Assembly (NCBI GenBank): GCA_028278345.1
Contig: JANQEL010000060.1
Span: 17,835-81,834, forward strand
DNA from: Myxococcota bacterium
GTDB taxonomy: Bacteria; Myxococcota_A; UBA9160; UBA4427
Direction of reading: 5' to 3'
Length of the DNA: 64,000 nucleotides
The position numbers and the translations under genes are program-made. Below, piece after piece: positions 56,916 to 64,000 of the stretch (within the stretch, counting starts at the first letter, position 1; the number at the start of each line of letters is the position of its first letter). The notes under the pieces were generated by a model. The model did no database searches. It was not told the DNA's origin and saw nothing but the letters and a program-made list of their open reading frames with translations.

Positions 56916-58388
56916 ATGGACGACGACGTTTCCCCGGAGCAGGCGCCGTGCCGGATCGACGCGAGGCTCCGCGTCGCGTACGGGCTCGGACAGGTCGCCG
57001 AATCGATCAAGACCTACAGCTTCAGCCTGTTCATCCTCTTCTACTACAACTCGATCCTGGGTCTGGCGGGGAGCGCGACGGGGTTCGCGATCGGAATCGC
57101 GTTGCTCTTCGACGCGGTGAGCGATCCCCTCGTCGGATCGGTGTCGGACAACTGGAAGTCGCGGTGGGGGCGGCGCCATCCCTTCATGCTGGTTTCGGCG
57201 GTGCCGCTCGGGCTCTGCTTTGCCGGGCTCTTTGCGCCACCCGCGACCTTCGGTCCAACCGGACAGCTCGTGTGGTTGACGGTCTTCGCGATCGCGACGC
57301 GCACGGCGATGACCGTCTTCCACGTGCCGCATCAGGCCCTCGGCGCAGAACTCACGACCGACTATGCGGAGCGCACGCGCATCGTCGCCTTCCGCCTGGG
57401 GTTCGGCTACCTCGGCGTGTTCGTGATGGCGGGGCTCGGCTTCGGTTATTTCCTCGCCGACGCGCGCGGGGGCCGGATGAACGCCGAGGCCTACGCGCCC
57501 TTCGGGTTGACCCTCGCGGCCCTCATGATCGCCGCCGGTCTCGTGAGTGTCTGGGGGACCTGGCGCACGATCCCGACGTTGCCGCCCGCTGCGACACGCA
57601 CGGCTTCGAACGTCGTCGCGGTGTTCGGGCGCATGCTCGAGGAGGGGAGGGAGGCACTGCGGAACCGCTCGTTTCGCGGCCTCGCCGGCGGCACGCTCTT
57701 GATGTTCGTGATGGTGGGGACGGAGTCGGCGCTCTCGCTCTACATGTACGAGTTCTTCTGGGGCCTCACGTCGGGCGAGATGCTCGCGCTGATGCTGATC
57801 TACCCGGTCGGGCTGGTGATGGGCTCGGTCCTCACACGACGCCTCCACGAGCGTTGGGACAAGGGGCCGACGCTTCTGGTGGGGATTGCCGGCTACTCGG
57901 CCTGCCAGTTGTTTCCCGTCTTCGGGCGCCTGTTCGATTCGATGCCGGCGAACGGCACGAGCGAGCTGATCGCAGTGCTGCTGGCCTTTCGCCTGGTGCA
58001 GGGGGCCTTCGTGCAACAGGCCCTCGTGAGCTTCGCTTCGATGCTCGCGGACATCGCGGACCAGCACGAGCTCGACTCCGGTCGCCGCGCAGAGGGGATC
58101 TTCTTCAGCCTGGTTTCGTTCGCGGGCAAGGCCGCGTCGGGGGCCGGTAGCTTCGTGGCCGGCGTGACCCTCGACGTGATCCAATGGCCCGCGGGCGCTG
58201 CCCAGGCCGGTGCGATCGAGGTGCCGGCCGAGACGATCCGGTCGCTCGGGATCGTCTATGGGCCGGTCGTCGCGGCTTTCGCGGTCGCCGCGATGTTCTC
58301 CTATCGCCTCTACGACTTGAATCGCGAGCGCCACCGCGAGATCCTTCGAGCACTCGAGTCGCGCCGTCAGGAGTCGGCGAGCACATGA
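56916..58388 (+). CDS. MFS transporter, GPH (sugar:cation symporter) family
   Basis: 490 residues with twelve membrane helices. The early DAVSDPLVGSVSDNWKSRWGRRHPFM is the cytoplasmic loop motif of the GPH/MelB family (MFS_2), including the conserved Asp and Arg-Arg. The second half holds the related loop (GSVLTRRLHERWDKGPTLLV). It would import or export a glycoside or related solute with a cation. It is transcribed in the same direction as the glycosyltransferase fusion 33 bases on, so it may supply or export a sugar of the envelope set. Start ATG 56916 after AGAGGAACCCC. Confidence 0.88.
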   Translation: MDDDVSPEQAPCRIDARLRVAYGLGQVAESIKTYSFSLFILFYYNSILGLAGSATGFAIGIALLFDAVSDPLVGSVSDNWKSRWGRRHPFMLVSAVPLGLCFAGLFAPPATFGPTGQLVWLTVFAIATRTAMTVFHVPHQALGAELTTDYAERTRIVAFRLGFGYLGVFVMAGLGFGYFLADARGGRMNAEAYAPFGLTLAALMIAAGLVSVWGTWRTIPTLPPAATRTASNVVAVFGRMLEEGREALRNRSFRGLAGGTLLMFVMVGTESALSLYMYEFFWGLTSGEMLALMLIYPVGLVMGSVLTRRLHERWDKGPTLLVGIAGYSACQLFPVFGRLFDSMPANGTSELIAVLLAFRLVQGAFVQQALVSFASMLADIADQHELDSGRRAEGIFFSLVSFAGKAASGAGSFVAGVTLDVIQWPAGAAQAGAIEVPAETIRSLGIVYGPVVAAFAVAAMFSYRLYDLNRERHREILRALESRRQESAST

Positions 58389-58421
58389 GTCCGGGACGCT
58401 GCACCCGGAACAAGGTGGACG

Positions 58422-60470
58422 ATGAGGGATCGCGTTCTCGGTCACGGATGGCATTTCGCGCCGGGAACGTCCTCGAACTCCACGCGCAGGCCCCGGCTCT
58501 TCGATTGGACCGACGATCCGAGCAGCGCGACGGTCGACGTCACCGTCTTCATGGGAGTGGGGATCCCCGGCGATCTGCGCGCGCCCGGGCGCAAGATCGC
58601 CTGGGTGATCGAGTCGCCTGCGATTTCGGAGTGGCAGGGAACGACGACCTTCATCGAGCGGAACCTCGAAGAGGTGATGGACAGCTATGAAGTCGTACTG
58701 ACCAGCGATCGCGAGTTCTGCGGCCTTCACCCCCGCATCCGCTACCACCCGGCCGGCAGCAACCTTCCCTGGATTCCCGAAGAGCAGTACGGGCTCCATC
58801 CAAAGCACCGGTTGTGCGGGATGTTCGCGTCGGCCAAGACGATGGTCGAAGGGCACCACCGAAGGCAGCGCGTGGCAGAGCGCCTGCAGGGGAAACTCGA
58901 TCTCTTCGGTGGCGCCTGCGGTAGCCCGCGGTTGGGAACCGGCGTCCATCCCGACAAGCGCTCGGGCTTGCTGCCCTACATGTTCCACGTCGTGATGGAG
59001 AACGCGAAGGTTCCCTTCTACTACACGGAGAAGATCACGGATTGCTTCGCGACCGGGACCGTGCCCATCTATTGGGGATCCGACTGCATCGGAGAGCTCT
59101 TCGATACCGATGGCATCATCCCCTTCGATGGAGAGAGTTTCGATCTCGATACGCTCAGTGAAGAGCTCTACCACGAGATGCTTCCGGCCGTTCGCAACAA
59201 CCTCGATCGGGTGCGCGAACTCGAATCGGCCGACGACCTGCTTTATCGGCTCTATCTCCGTCCGGGGACGAGCCAGGAGCGTCTCGCGAAGCAGCGAGGC
59301 GACCGCGTACCGTGGGCAACCTGGGATCCGGAGCGGGTGCTCGCCGCGCGACCTCGAAGCGCGATGGACCCGGAAGCGCGTCTGGGAGTCGTGAATTCGA
59401 AACCCAAGCAGACGATCCTGCGCAGCGCCGACGTCCCAGAAGCCCTGCGCACGATCCGACCGATCACTTCGCGACTCGAAGAGGCTCGCTCGGCTCGCGA
59501 AGAGCAGTGGTGCGTTCCCTTTGCGCAATTGGATCGTGCGGTTCTGCTGCACCTCGGGGATGCCTTCGTGGGAGACGGCGTCGTCTTCGACGCCGATCGC
59601 TACTACTCGCTGAATCGCTGGTGGCTCGGTGACCAGTGGCATCACTACGACGAAACGAACGAGGTGCGCCACGTGGATGCCGCGGCTTCGGTCGCGGCCT
59701 GGGGTGGTGAGGCCTTCCAGCACTTCGTGCTCGACGCGCTCCCCGCCCTGGCCTCGATGCTCGAGCTGCTCGAGCACCCCGAGCTTTCGCACGTGAAGAT
59801 CGTCAGCCACGACGAGCCCGACAGCGCCGCGCAGTGGTTCTGGGAGCGGTTGGGGCTGCGCGATCGCATCGTCGCCAAGCCGAGGAACACGAAGAGTCGC
59901 TTCGTGGTGCACGCGGATCTCGTGCTGTTCGCCCAGTTCGAGCCGAACGCTCAACAGCTCGGCCTCTACCCTCGCCACACGCTGAGACCGATCCAGCACC
60001 GCCTCGGAACCCTCGAGCCCGCGCCGCGGGATCGGGTGGTGTACCTGCGCCGTCGGCTCACCCGGATGCTGGTCGACGAAGACGAGCTACTCGATCGCTT
60101 GCGGCAGCGCCTCTCGGGAACGGGCCTCGGCCTCGACATCCTGGAAGGGGCCGACCATCCCGGGGACGGCGAAGCGCTGATGCGAAGGGCGCGCATCATC
60201 CTCGGTCCCCACGGCGGGGCCTTCGCGAACATGATCTTCGCCCAGCCCGGTACCCACGTGGTCGAGTTCCTTCCGTTCTTCCGGCTTCTCGAGGAGCCAC
60301 CGGGCAATCGACCACTCGTTTACTACGGACTCGCCCAGGCGGCGGGACATCACTACTGGTCCGTGACGCCGCGAGAGTTCGGCCACCACCAACCCCGCAT
60401 GTCCGTATCCAGCGACGAGGTGCTTTCGGTCGTCGATCGGATCCTGGCAGGCGGCGAAGCGATCCGATGA
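58422..60470 (+). CDS. GT10-GT61 bifunctional glycosyltransferase fusion
   Basis: 682 residues. Residues 1-260 resemble the alpha-1,3-fucosyltransferase (GT10) C-terminal half, with the donor signature around 190-220 (VMENAKVPFYYTEKITDCFA then TGTVPIYWG). Residues about 370-640 are a GT61/DUF563-type transferase (AFQHFVLDALPALASM near 431 and IILGPHGGAFANMIFAQPGT near 592). No membrane segment, so cytoplasmic. The first domain lacks the usual N-terminal acceptor half. One chain could add two consecutive sugars. It overlaps the sulfotransferase-like gene (ATGA), pointing to a sulfated glycan. Sugar specificity is not readable. Confidence 0.85.
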   Translation: MRDRVLGHGWHFAPGTSSNSTRRPRLFDWTDDPSSATVDVTVFMGVGIPGDLRAPGRKIAWVIESPAISEWQGTTTFIERNLEEVMDSYEVVLTSDREFCGLHPRIRYHPAGSNLPWIPEEQYGLHPKHRLCGMFASAKTMVEGHHRRQRVAERLQGKLDLFGGACGSPRLGTGVHPDKRSGLLPYMFHVVMENAKVPFYYTEKITDCFATGTVPIYWGSDCIGELFDTDGIIPFDGESFDLDTLSEELYHEMLPAVRNNLDRVRELESADDLLYRLYLRPGTSQERLAKQRGDRVPWATWDPERVLAARPRSAMDPEARLGVVNSKPKQTILRSADVPEALRTIRPITSRLEEARSAREEQWCVPFAQLDRAVLLHLGDAFVGDGVVFDADRYYSLNRWWLGDQWHHYDETNEVRHVDAAASVAAWGGEAFQHFVLDALPALASMLELLEHPELSHVKIVSHDEPDSAAQWFWERLGLRDRIVAKPRNTKSRFVVHADLVLFAQFEPNAQQLGLYPRHTLRPIQHRLGTLEPAPRDRVVYLRRRLTRMLVDEDELLDRLRQRLSGTGLGLDILEGADHPGDGEALMRRARIILGPHGGAFANMIFAQPGTHVVEFLPFFRLLEEPPGNRPLVYYGLAQAAGHHYWSVTPREFGHHQPRMSVSSDEVLSVVDRILAGGEAIR

Positions 60471-60991
60471 CGAAGAAGATCTTCGCAACCGGTCTCTCTC
60501 GAACGGGCACCAAGTCGCTTTGGAATGCCCTCGAAGTGCTCGGCTACCGCGCGCTTCACTATCCGGGCTACGCCTTCGTCGATGGAGCGATCGAAATCGA
60601 TGCGAAGGCGCTCGACGAATACGACGCGTTGCTCGATACCCCGATCGCCCTGGCCTTCGAAGACCTCGATGCCGCCCATCCCGGTTCGAAGTTCATCCAC
60701 ACCGTGCGCGACATCGACGCATGGTTGGAATCGTGTCGCGCATTCTTCTTCGAAGGCGCATTCCAGAAGCCGCGCGTGATCGAACTCTGCCGGCGGCTCT
60801 ACGGCACCCATGTCTTCGATGAAGACACCTTTCGTCGCGCCTATGCGCGGCACGACTCTCGCGTGCGCGAGCATTTCGCTGGTAGGGAAGACGACCTGCT
60901 CGTGCTCGATGTCTGTGCAGGGGAGGGATGGGGAAAGGTCTGTCCCTTCCTCGACAGGCCGATCATCGACCGCGCCTTTCCCCGGCGCTGA
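60467..60991 (+). CDS. Sulfotransferase-like protein
   Basis: 174 residues. The PAPS 5'-phosphosulfate loop is FATGLSRTGTKSLWNALEVLGY, and FIHTVRDIDAWLESC corresponds to the 3'-phosphate segment. The chain is shorter than usual (about 200-300) and similar in form to the convergent gene next to it (VGMFKTGTTTLGVALERLGF), so the two are probably paralogues. ATG overlaps the stop of the glycosyltransferase fusion, so it may sulfate that enzyme's product. Its 3' end overlaps the convergent gene by 29 bases. Confidence 0.82.
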   Translation: MTKKIFATGLSRTGTKSLWNALEVLGYRALHYPGYAFVDGAIEIDAKALDEYDALLDTPIALAFEDLDAAHPGSKFIHTVRDIDAWLESCRAFFFEGAFQKPRVIELCRRLYGTHVFDEDTFRRAYARHDSRVREHFAGREDDLLVLDVCAGEGWGKVCPFLDRPIIDRAFPRR

Positions 60992-61583
60992 GCGCCTGGG
61001 CTAGGTGAGGGGCCTTGTTGGCGTGGGGAAAGGGCTCGTCGGGGACGTCGTCCACGCCGACGAAGGAACACAGGCGGCTCCACGGATCGCGCTCGGTTTC
61101 CCAGCAGATTTCGAGTAGATCCTCCGGTCGGTCCCGGAAGTAGGCGCGCACATTGCGATTGTGCTCTTCGTACCTCCGCTCGAACCACTCGCGCGGTGGT
61201 GGCGCCCCCTCCTGTTCGATCCACTTCTCCATGATGCCGAGCCGATCCCACTGCGCGAGTTGGGCGTCGACCAGCTGCTCGGTGCTCGTGCGCACGGTGA
61301 GCACGAACAAGCTGCCCGGATACCAGGCGTCGAGTTCGCGATAGAGGAAGAGCCAGGGCGCATCGGCGAAGGCGTCGAAGCGTTCGGCCCGCTCGCGGAT
61401 CTCGTCAGCCATGGGTTCGAACTTCTTCGTGTCCAGGTCGAAGTAGGGCGCCAGCCGCTCGAACTGGCTCCAGAACCAATGGTGGGGCCGAAAGCCAAGG
61501 CGCTCGAGGGCGACGCCGAGGGTGGTCGTCCCCGTCTTGAACATCCCGACACCGAAGACCTTGCGTCGTGCACCCTGCGTCAC
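60963..61583 (-). CDS. Sulfotransferase-like protein, convergent paralogue
   Basis: 206 residues, GTG start at 61583 (no strong ribosome site seen; a start at Met14 is possible). 5'-phosphosulfate loop: FGVGMFKTGTTTLGVALERLGF; 3'-phosphate region: LFVLTVRTSTEQLVDAQL. It carries the Trp/Glu-rich WIEQEGAPPPREWFERRYEE segment and an ICWETERDPW end typical of bacterial sulfotransferases. Tail-to-tail with the paralogue at 60467, so the pair probably arose by inverted duplication. Substrate likely a glycan or a peptide tyrosine; not determinable. Confidence 0.83.
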   Translation of the reverse strand: MTQGARRKVFGVGMFKTGTTTLGVALERLGFRPHHWFWSQFERLAPYFDLDTKKFEPMADEIRERAERFDAFADAPWLFLYRELDAWYPGSLFVLTVRTSTEQLVDAQLAQWDRLGIMEKWIEQEGAPPPREWFERRYEEHNRNVRAYFRDRPEDLLEICWETERDPWSRLCSFVGVDDVPDEPFPHANKAPHLAQALSAGERRGR

Positions 61584-61665
61584 GATGGGAAGCTAGCAGC
61601 TCGCCTCGCGACGATTCGTGCACATCCATTGCGCTTTGGGCTCGGGCGAAGGAAGCTCGCAGGCG

Positions 61666-62340
61666 ATGGTGGGATCGGGTCGCACGGGACACCCCTCGAC
61701 GTTGAGTGAGAAGCAGTTGCGCGCCGCGCGGGCGAACAACCTGAACGTCGACGAAGGGCACCTGGGCGGATACGTCCGGGCGAGCGAGGAGCCCGCGGCG
61801 TCCGGCCTCGGAATCACCCATGGCGACCCGGCGACCTACAGCCCTTCACTCTGGCGCTACTGCGTCGAAGAACTCGGCATTCGTTCGATGCTCGACGTGG
61901 GCTGCGGCGAGGGTCATGCTGCGGCCTGCTTTCGCGATCTCGGTTGTCGCATCAAAGGAATCGACGGCAGTCGCCAGGCGAAACGCGACAGCGTGATCGG
62001 GGACGCCCAGGTGGTGCACGACTTCTGCAACGGCGCCTGGCTCGAGAGCCAACGCTACGACCTCGTCTGGTGCTGCGAGTTCGTCGAGCACGTCGAAGCG
62101 CGTTTCTCGTCGAATTTCCTCGAGACGTTCGGCCTGGCCGAGAAGTTCCTGATGATGACCTATGCCGGCCCGGGTCAACCGGGTTGGCATCACGTCAACT
62201 GCCAGCCCGCCCGCTACTGGATCGATCGGATCGAACGCCTCGGCTTCCGCTACGACGAAGCGCTGACCGAGATCACGCGCGAACGCGCGGAACCCGGCCA
62301 CTACCAGCGCCGAGGCCTCGCCTTCGTCCGTCCCGGCTAG
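61666..62340 (+). CDS. SAM-dependent methyltransferase
   Basis: 224 residues from ATG 61666 (a GTG at 61618 in frame lacks a ribosome site). SAM loop: SMLDVGCGEGHAAACF, with IKGIDGSRQ as the acidic loop and LVWCCEFVEHVE as the motif near the active site. The C-terminal third (GQPGWHHVNCQPARYWI) matches the small FkbM/class I type methyltransferases of polysaccharide gene sets. It is divergent from the sulfotransferase (82 bases). Probably O-methylates a sugar of the same glycan. Confidence 0.85.
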   Translation: MVGSGRTGHPSTLSEKQLRAARANNLNVDEGHLGGYVRASEEPAASGLGITHGDPATYSPSLWRYCVEELGIRSMLDVGCGEGHAAACFRDLGCRIKGIDGSRQAKRDSVIGDAQVVHDFCNGAWLESQRYDLVWCCEFVEHVEARFSSNFLETFGLAEKFLMMTYAGPGQPGWHHVNCQPARYWIDRIERLGFRYDEALTEITRERAEPGHYQRRGLAFVRPG

Positions 62341-62343
62341 CTG

Positions 62344-63222
62344 CTACCGCCGCCGCGCGCGGGCGACCACGCCGATGGTGGTGATCGCCGCAAGCCGCAG
62401 CGCCAGCGAACCGGGCTCGGGCACCGGGATGATGGACTGCTGGGCACTCGCACCCAGCAGATCGACGTCGACCTGGGTAACCGAGAGGTCGGCATCGATG
62501 TCGAGGTTCGCGCCTTCGCTGGGAAGGAAGACCGTATCGACCGCGTTCAAGGTGGTGACATCGGTGGTGACGAAGTTCAGCGTCACGTCGTGGCTCCCGC
62601 CGGAAGGTTCGACGGTGCCCGAAGCCGCGGCGGTGACGAAGAGTGAGTTCATCGCGCTTTCGGTCCCCATCATGAGATCCGGGGTGCCGCCCTGCTCATC
62701 CACGCTCCAATCGACGCTTCGATCCACGGCCAGCGTCAGATCGACGGGGCCGAACGAGTAGACGTTTGGCGCGGTCTCGGTCGTATCGGCGAACGGAATG
62801 CCCGCGGTCGTGTCGAGCACGAGGACGATGTCTCGCGTTCGCGCGTCGACATCTCCGGTGAGCGCGATGAGGGGAACGCTCACCGCGGTGCTCGACTGCA
62901 GCGCGCCGCCGGAAAGCGTGCCGGAGCGGAAGTAGATGCGACCGGGGCCGCCCTCGCGGCTCGGCCCGAAGGCGGCGATGAACGAACCCGACATCGGCCC
63001 CGTATCTCGCGAGGTGTCGATGTCGCTGTTCACGTCGGCGATGATCGAGAGTTCGACATCGGCCTCGGTGTCGACGGTCAGATCGCTCGAGGGCGAATCG
63101 ATCGTGTAGGTGATGTGGGGCAGCAGATCGGCGAAGGCCACACCAGTGAAAACAGCGTTCGCAAGAGCGCAAACCGCGATCGCGAGGATTGAGAACCGAC
63201 CCGGCGAATGTCGCGCGTTCAT
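62344..63222 (-). CDS. PEP-CTERM sorted surface protein
   Basis: 292 residues from ATG 63222 with GGGAAGTAG ahead. Signal peptide: FSILAIAVCALANAVFTGVAFA. The C-terminus is a textbook PEP-CTERM signal: VPEPGSLALRL, hydrophobic helix, then RARRR. The 230-residue mature part is rich in Asp/Ser/Thr beta strands (DLTVDTEADVELSIIADVN), without Cys, resembling calcium-binding or adhesin-like beta domains. It needs an exosortase; the duplicated one at 50672-52150 is the only candidate in the window, though its neighbour signal is of a different (IPTL-like) kind. Converges with the methyltransferase (3 bases). Confidence 0.88.
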   Translation of the reverse strand: MNARHSPGRFSILAIAVCALANAVFTGVAFADLLPHITYTIDSPSSDLTVDTEADVELSIIADVNSDIDTSRDTGPMSGSFIAAFGPSREGGPGRIYFRSGTLSGGALQSSTAVSVPLIALTGDVDARTRDIVLVLDTTAGIPFADTTETAPNVYSFGPVDLTLAVDRSVDWSVDEQGGTPDLMMGTESAMNSLFVTAAASGTVEPSGGSHDVTLNFVTTDVTTLNAVDTVFLPSEGANLDIDADLSVTQVDVDLLGASAQQSIIPVPEPGSLALRLAAITTIGVVARARRR

Positions 63223-63442
63223 GGCTACTTCCCGTCTCGAATGAGCCGACCCGCGGGTCGCCGGAAGAGCTCCGATCGCCCGCTTCATGGGGACTTATCG
63301 CGCGGCGAAGGAGGGACCTGAGAGCGAACTCCCGTGTGATCGATCGCCGATTCAGGGGTGCGAGATCGGGTGCGGGGTTCTACAGGCGGACGCCGGCGCT
63401 AGACTGCGCCGAACCATTCACTCGACGTGGAATTCCCCCAGC

Positions 63443-64000
63443 TTGGCCTTCTACCAGTTGGTTCATCACGACAAGAAGTTCATCGCGCTTTTCAGTCCGA
63501 AATGCGCATGTACGACGCTCAAGTGGTGGTTCGCGGCCTCGCTCGAGCCGCAGCGGATCGAGGACGAGCAGGAGCTCAACGTCCACCGGCTCTCGGTGCC
63601 CGCGATCGCGGACTACCCGCACTACTGGAAGTTGTTCTTCGTGCGCAGTCCGTACGACCGGCTGGTGAGCTTCTATGCATCGTTCATCGTCGACTACGTC
63701 GAGCTCTGGGGCTTCGCCGACGCCGACAAGAAGGTCGGGCTCGAGGGCAAGACTTTCTCACAGTTCGTCCGCATCCTCGACGAGCTCGTGCGAGAGGGAA
63801 CGCGCCTGCAACACCATCTCGAGCCCCAGCTCCACGGGCTCGACTCGGTAGCCGTCGACCGGGTGGTGCGCGTCGACGACCTCGATCGCGAGCTCCCGGA
63901 GATCAGTCGCGAACTCGGCTTCGACTACACCCCCGAGCACCGCAACGCGAATCGGTATCAGGGCGACATCACCGAACCCGTGGCCGATCGGCGACCGGCG
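63443..64000 (+). CDS. Sulfotransferase family protein, N-terminal part (3' end outside window)
   Basis: The frame is open from a TTG at 63443 to the right edge (186 codons). 5'-phosphosulfate segment FIALFSPKCACTTLKWWF and 3'-phosphate segment FFVRSPYDRLVSFYAS are both typical of Sulfotransfer_2 (carbohydrate sulfotransferase type). In-frame upstream codons (63389 onwards) offer no better start; GGAA in the short leader is the only ribosome-site candidate. It is different in type from the two small sulfotransferase-like genes at 60-61.6 kb. The gap 63223-63442 shows no other gene. Confidence 0.8.
   Translation, partial: MAFYQLVHHDKKFIALFSPKCACTTLKWWFAASLEPQRIEDEQELNVHRLSVPAIADYPHYWKLFFVRSPYDRLVSFYASFIVDYVELWGFADADKKVGLEGKTFSQFVRILDELVREGTRLQHHLEPQLHGLDSVAVDRVVRVDDLDRELPEISRELGFDYTPEHRNANRYQGDITEPVADRRPA

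Noticed and set aside
56610..59999. A 1129-codon open frame on the minus strand
   Set aside because: It runs antisense through the CBS leader, the MFS gene and most of the glycosyltransferase fusion. Its product is Arg/His/Glu-rich with no domain; a product of high GC and codon bias opposite to real genes.
1..64000. CRISPR array, prophage, insertion sequence, rRNA/tRNA genes
   Set aside because: No regularly spaced repeats, no transposase or integrase motifs, and no rRNA or tRNA pattern was seen on either strand.

Overview
The window is high-GC DNA from a Gram-negative bacterium. Outer-membrane barrels, twin-arginine leaders, multihaem periplasmic cytochromes and PEP-CTERM/exosortase genes all point to a double membrane. 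Dense acyl-CoA and amidohydrolase catabolism next to respiratory molybdo/tungsto-enzymes fits environmental Myxococcota, Desulfobacterota or Binatota-type lineages, but the sequence alone does not fix the phylum. I found no rRNA, tRNA, CRISPR array, transposase or integrase. No gap between genes exceeds about 300 bases; the two largest (52555-52845 and 56627-56915) are described.

Layout. 1-5 kb: end of an amidohydrolase, a second amidohydrolase, a self-regulated ArsR/SRPBCC/DUF899 operon, a flavodoxin-like reductase and two small membrane proteins. 5-6 kb: an ECF sigma factor with its anti-sigma factor. 6.1-8.9 kb: an uncharacterised protein translationally coupled to a rare Rieske-ThDP enzyme fusion. 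9-17.5 kb (minus strand): an unusual periplasmic nitrate reductase operon. Its order is tetrahaem cytochrome, NrfC-like ferredoxin, NrfD/PsrC membrane subunit, NapD, NapA, a duplicated NapB-like cytochrome and a NapG/F-like ferredoxin, with an outer-membrane porin behind. 17.7-19.3 kb: an Omp85-type protein. 19.4-27.8 kb: acyl-CoA catabolism (P450, crotonases, a tandem-fused acyl-CoA dehydrogenase, a GntR regulator, an amidohydrolase). 27.8-31.7 kb: tungsten-type aldehyde oxidoreductase with a MoaD-like partner, then a quinone-oxidoreductase-like gene divergent from a TetR regulator. 32.4-35.4 kb: an acetylene-hydratase-like molybdopterin enzyme with a TetR gene. 36-47.5 kb: patatin lipase, acyl-CoA ligase, crotonases, two TetR genes, desaturase, amidase, nitroreductase, MarR, GST and DUF1993.

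47.6-64 kb is a surface/envelope region. On the minus strand an overlapping gene set runs from a candidate sigma-54 promoter: a secreted protein with an IPTL-CTERM-like C-terminal signal, an exosortase containing two complete Cys-Arg-His triads (internal duplication), an alkaline-phosphatase-superfamily hydrolase, a tiny membrane protein and a GT-C/DUF2142 membrane protein. Nearby are a SAM-dependent methyltransferase, a membrane-fused spermidine-synthase-like protein, a GT10-GT61 glycosyltransferase fusion, three sulfotransferase-like genes, another methyltransferase and a classical PEP-CTERM protein. I read this as a protein-sorting plus glycan-decorating system, and it is the most novel-looking part of the window.

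Regulation is unusually legible. Two paralogous TetR genes 10 kb apart each carry two copies of one operator at an identical 33-bp offset. A third TetR gene shares a 14-bp near-palindrome with the crotonase gene downstream of it.
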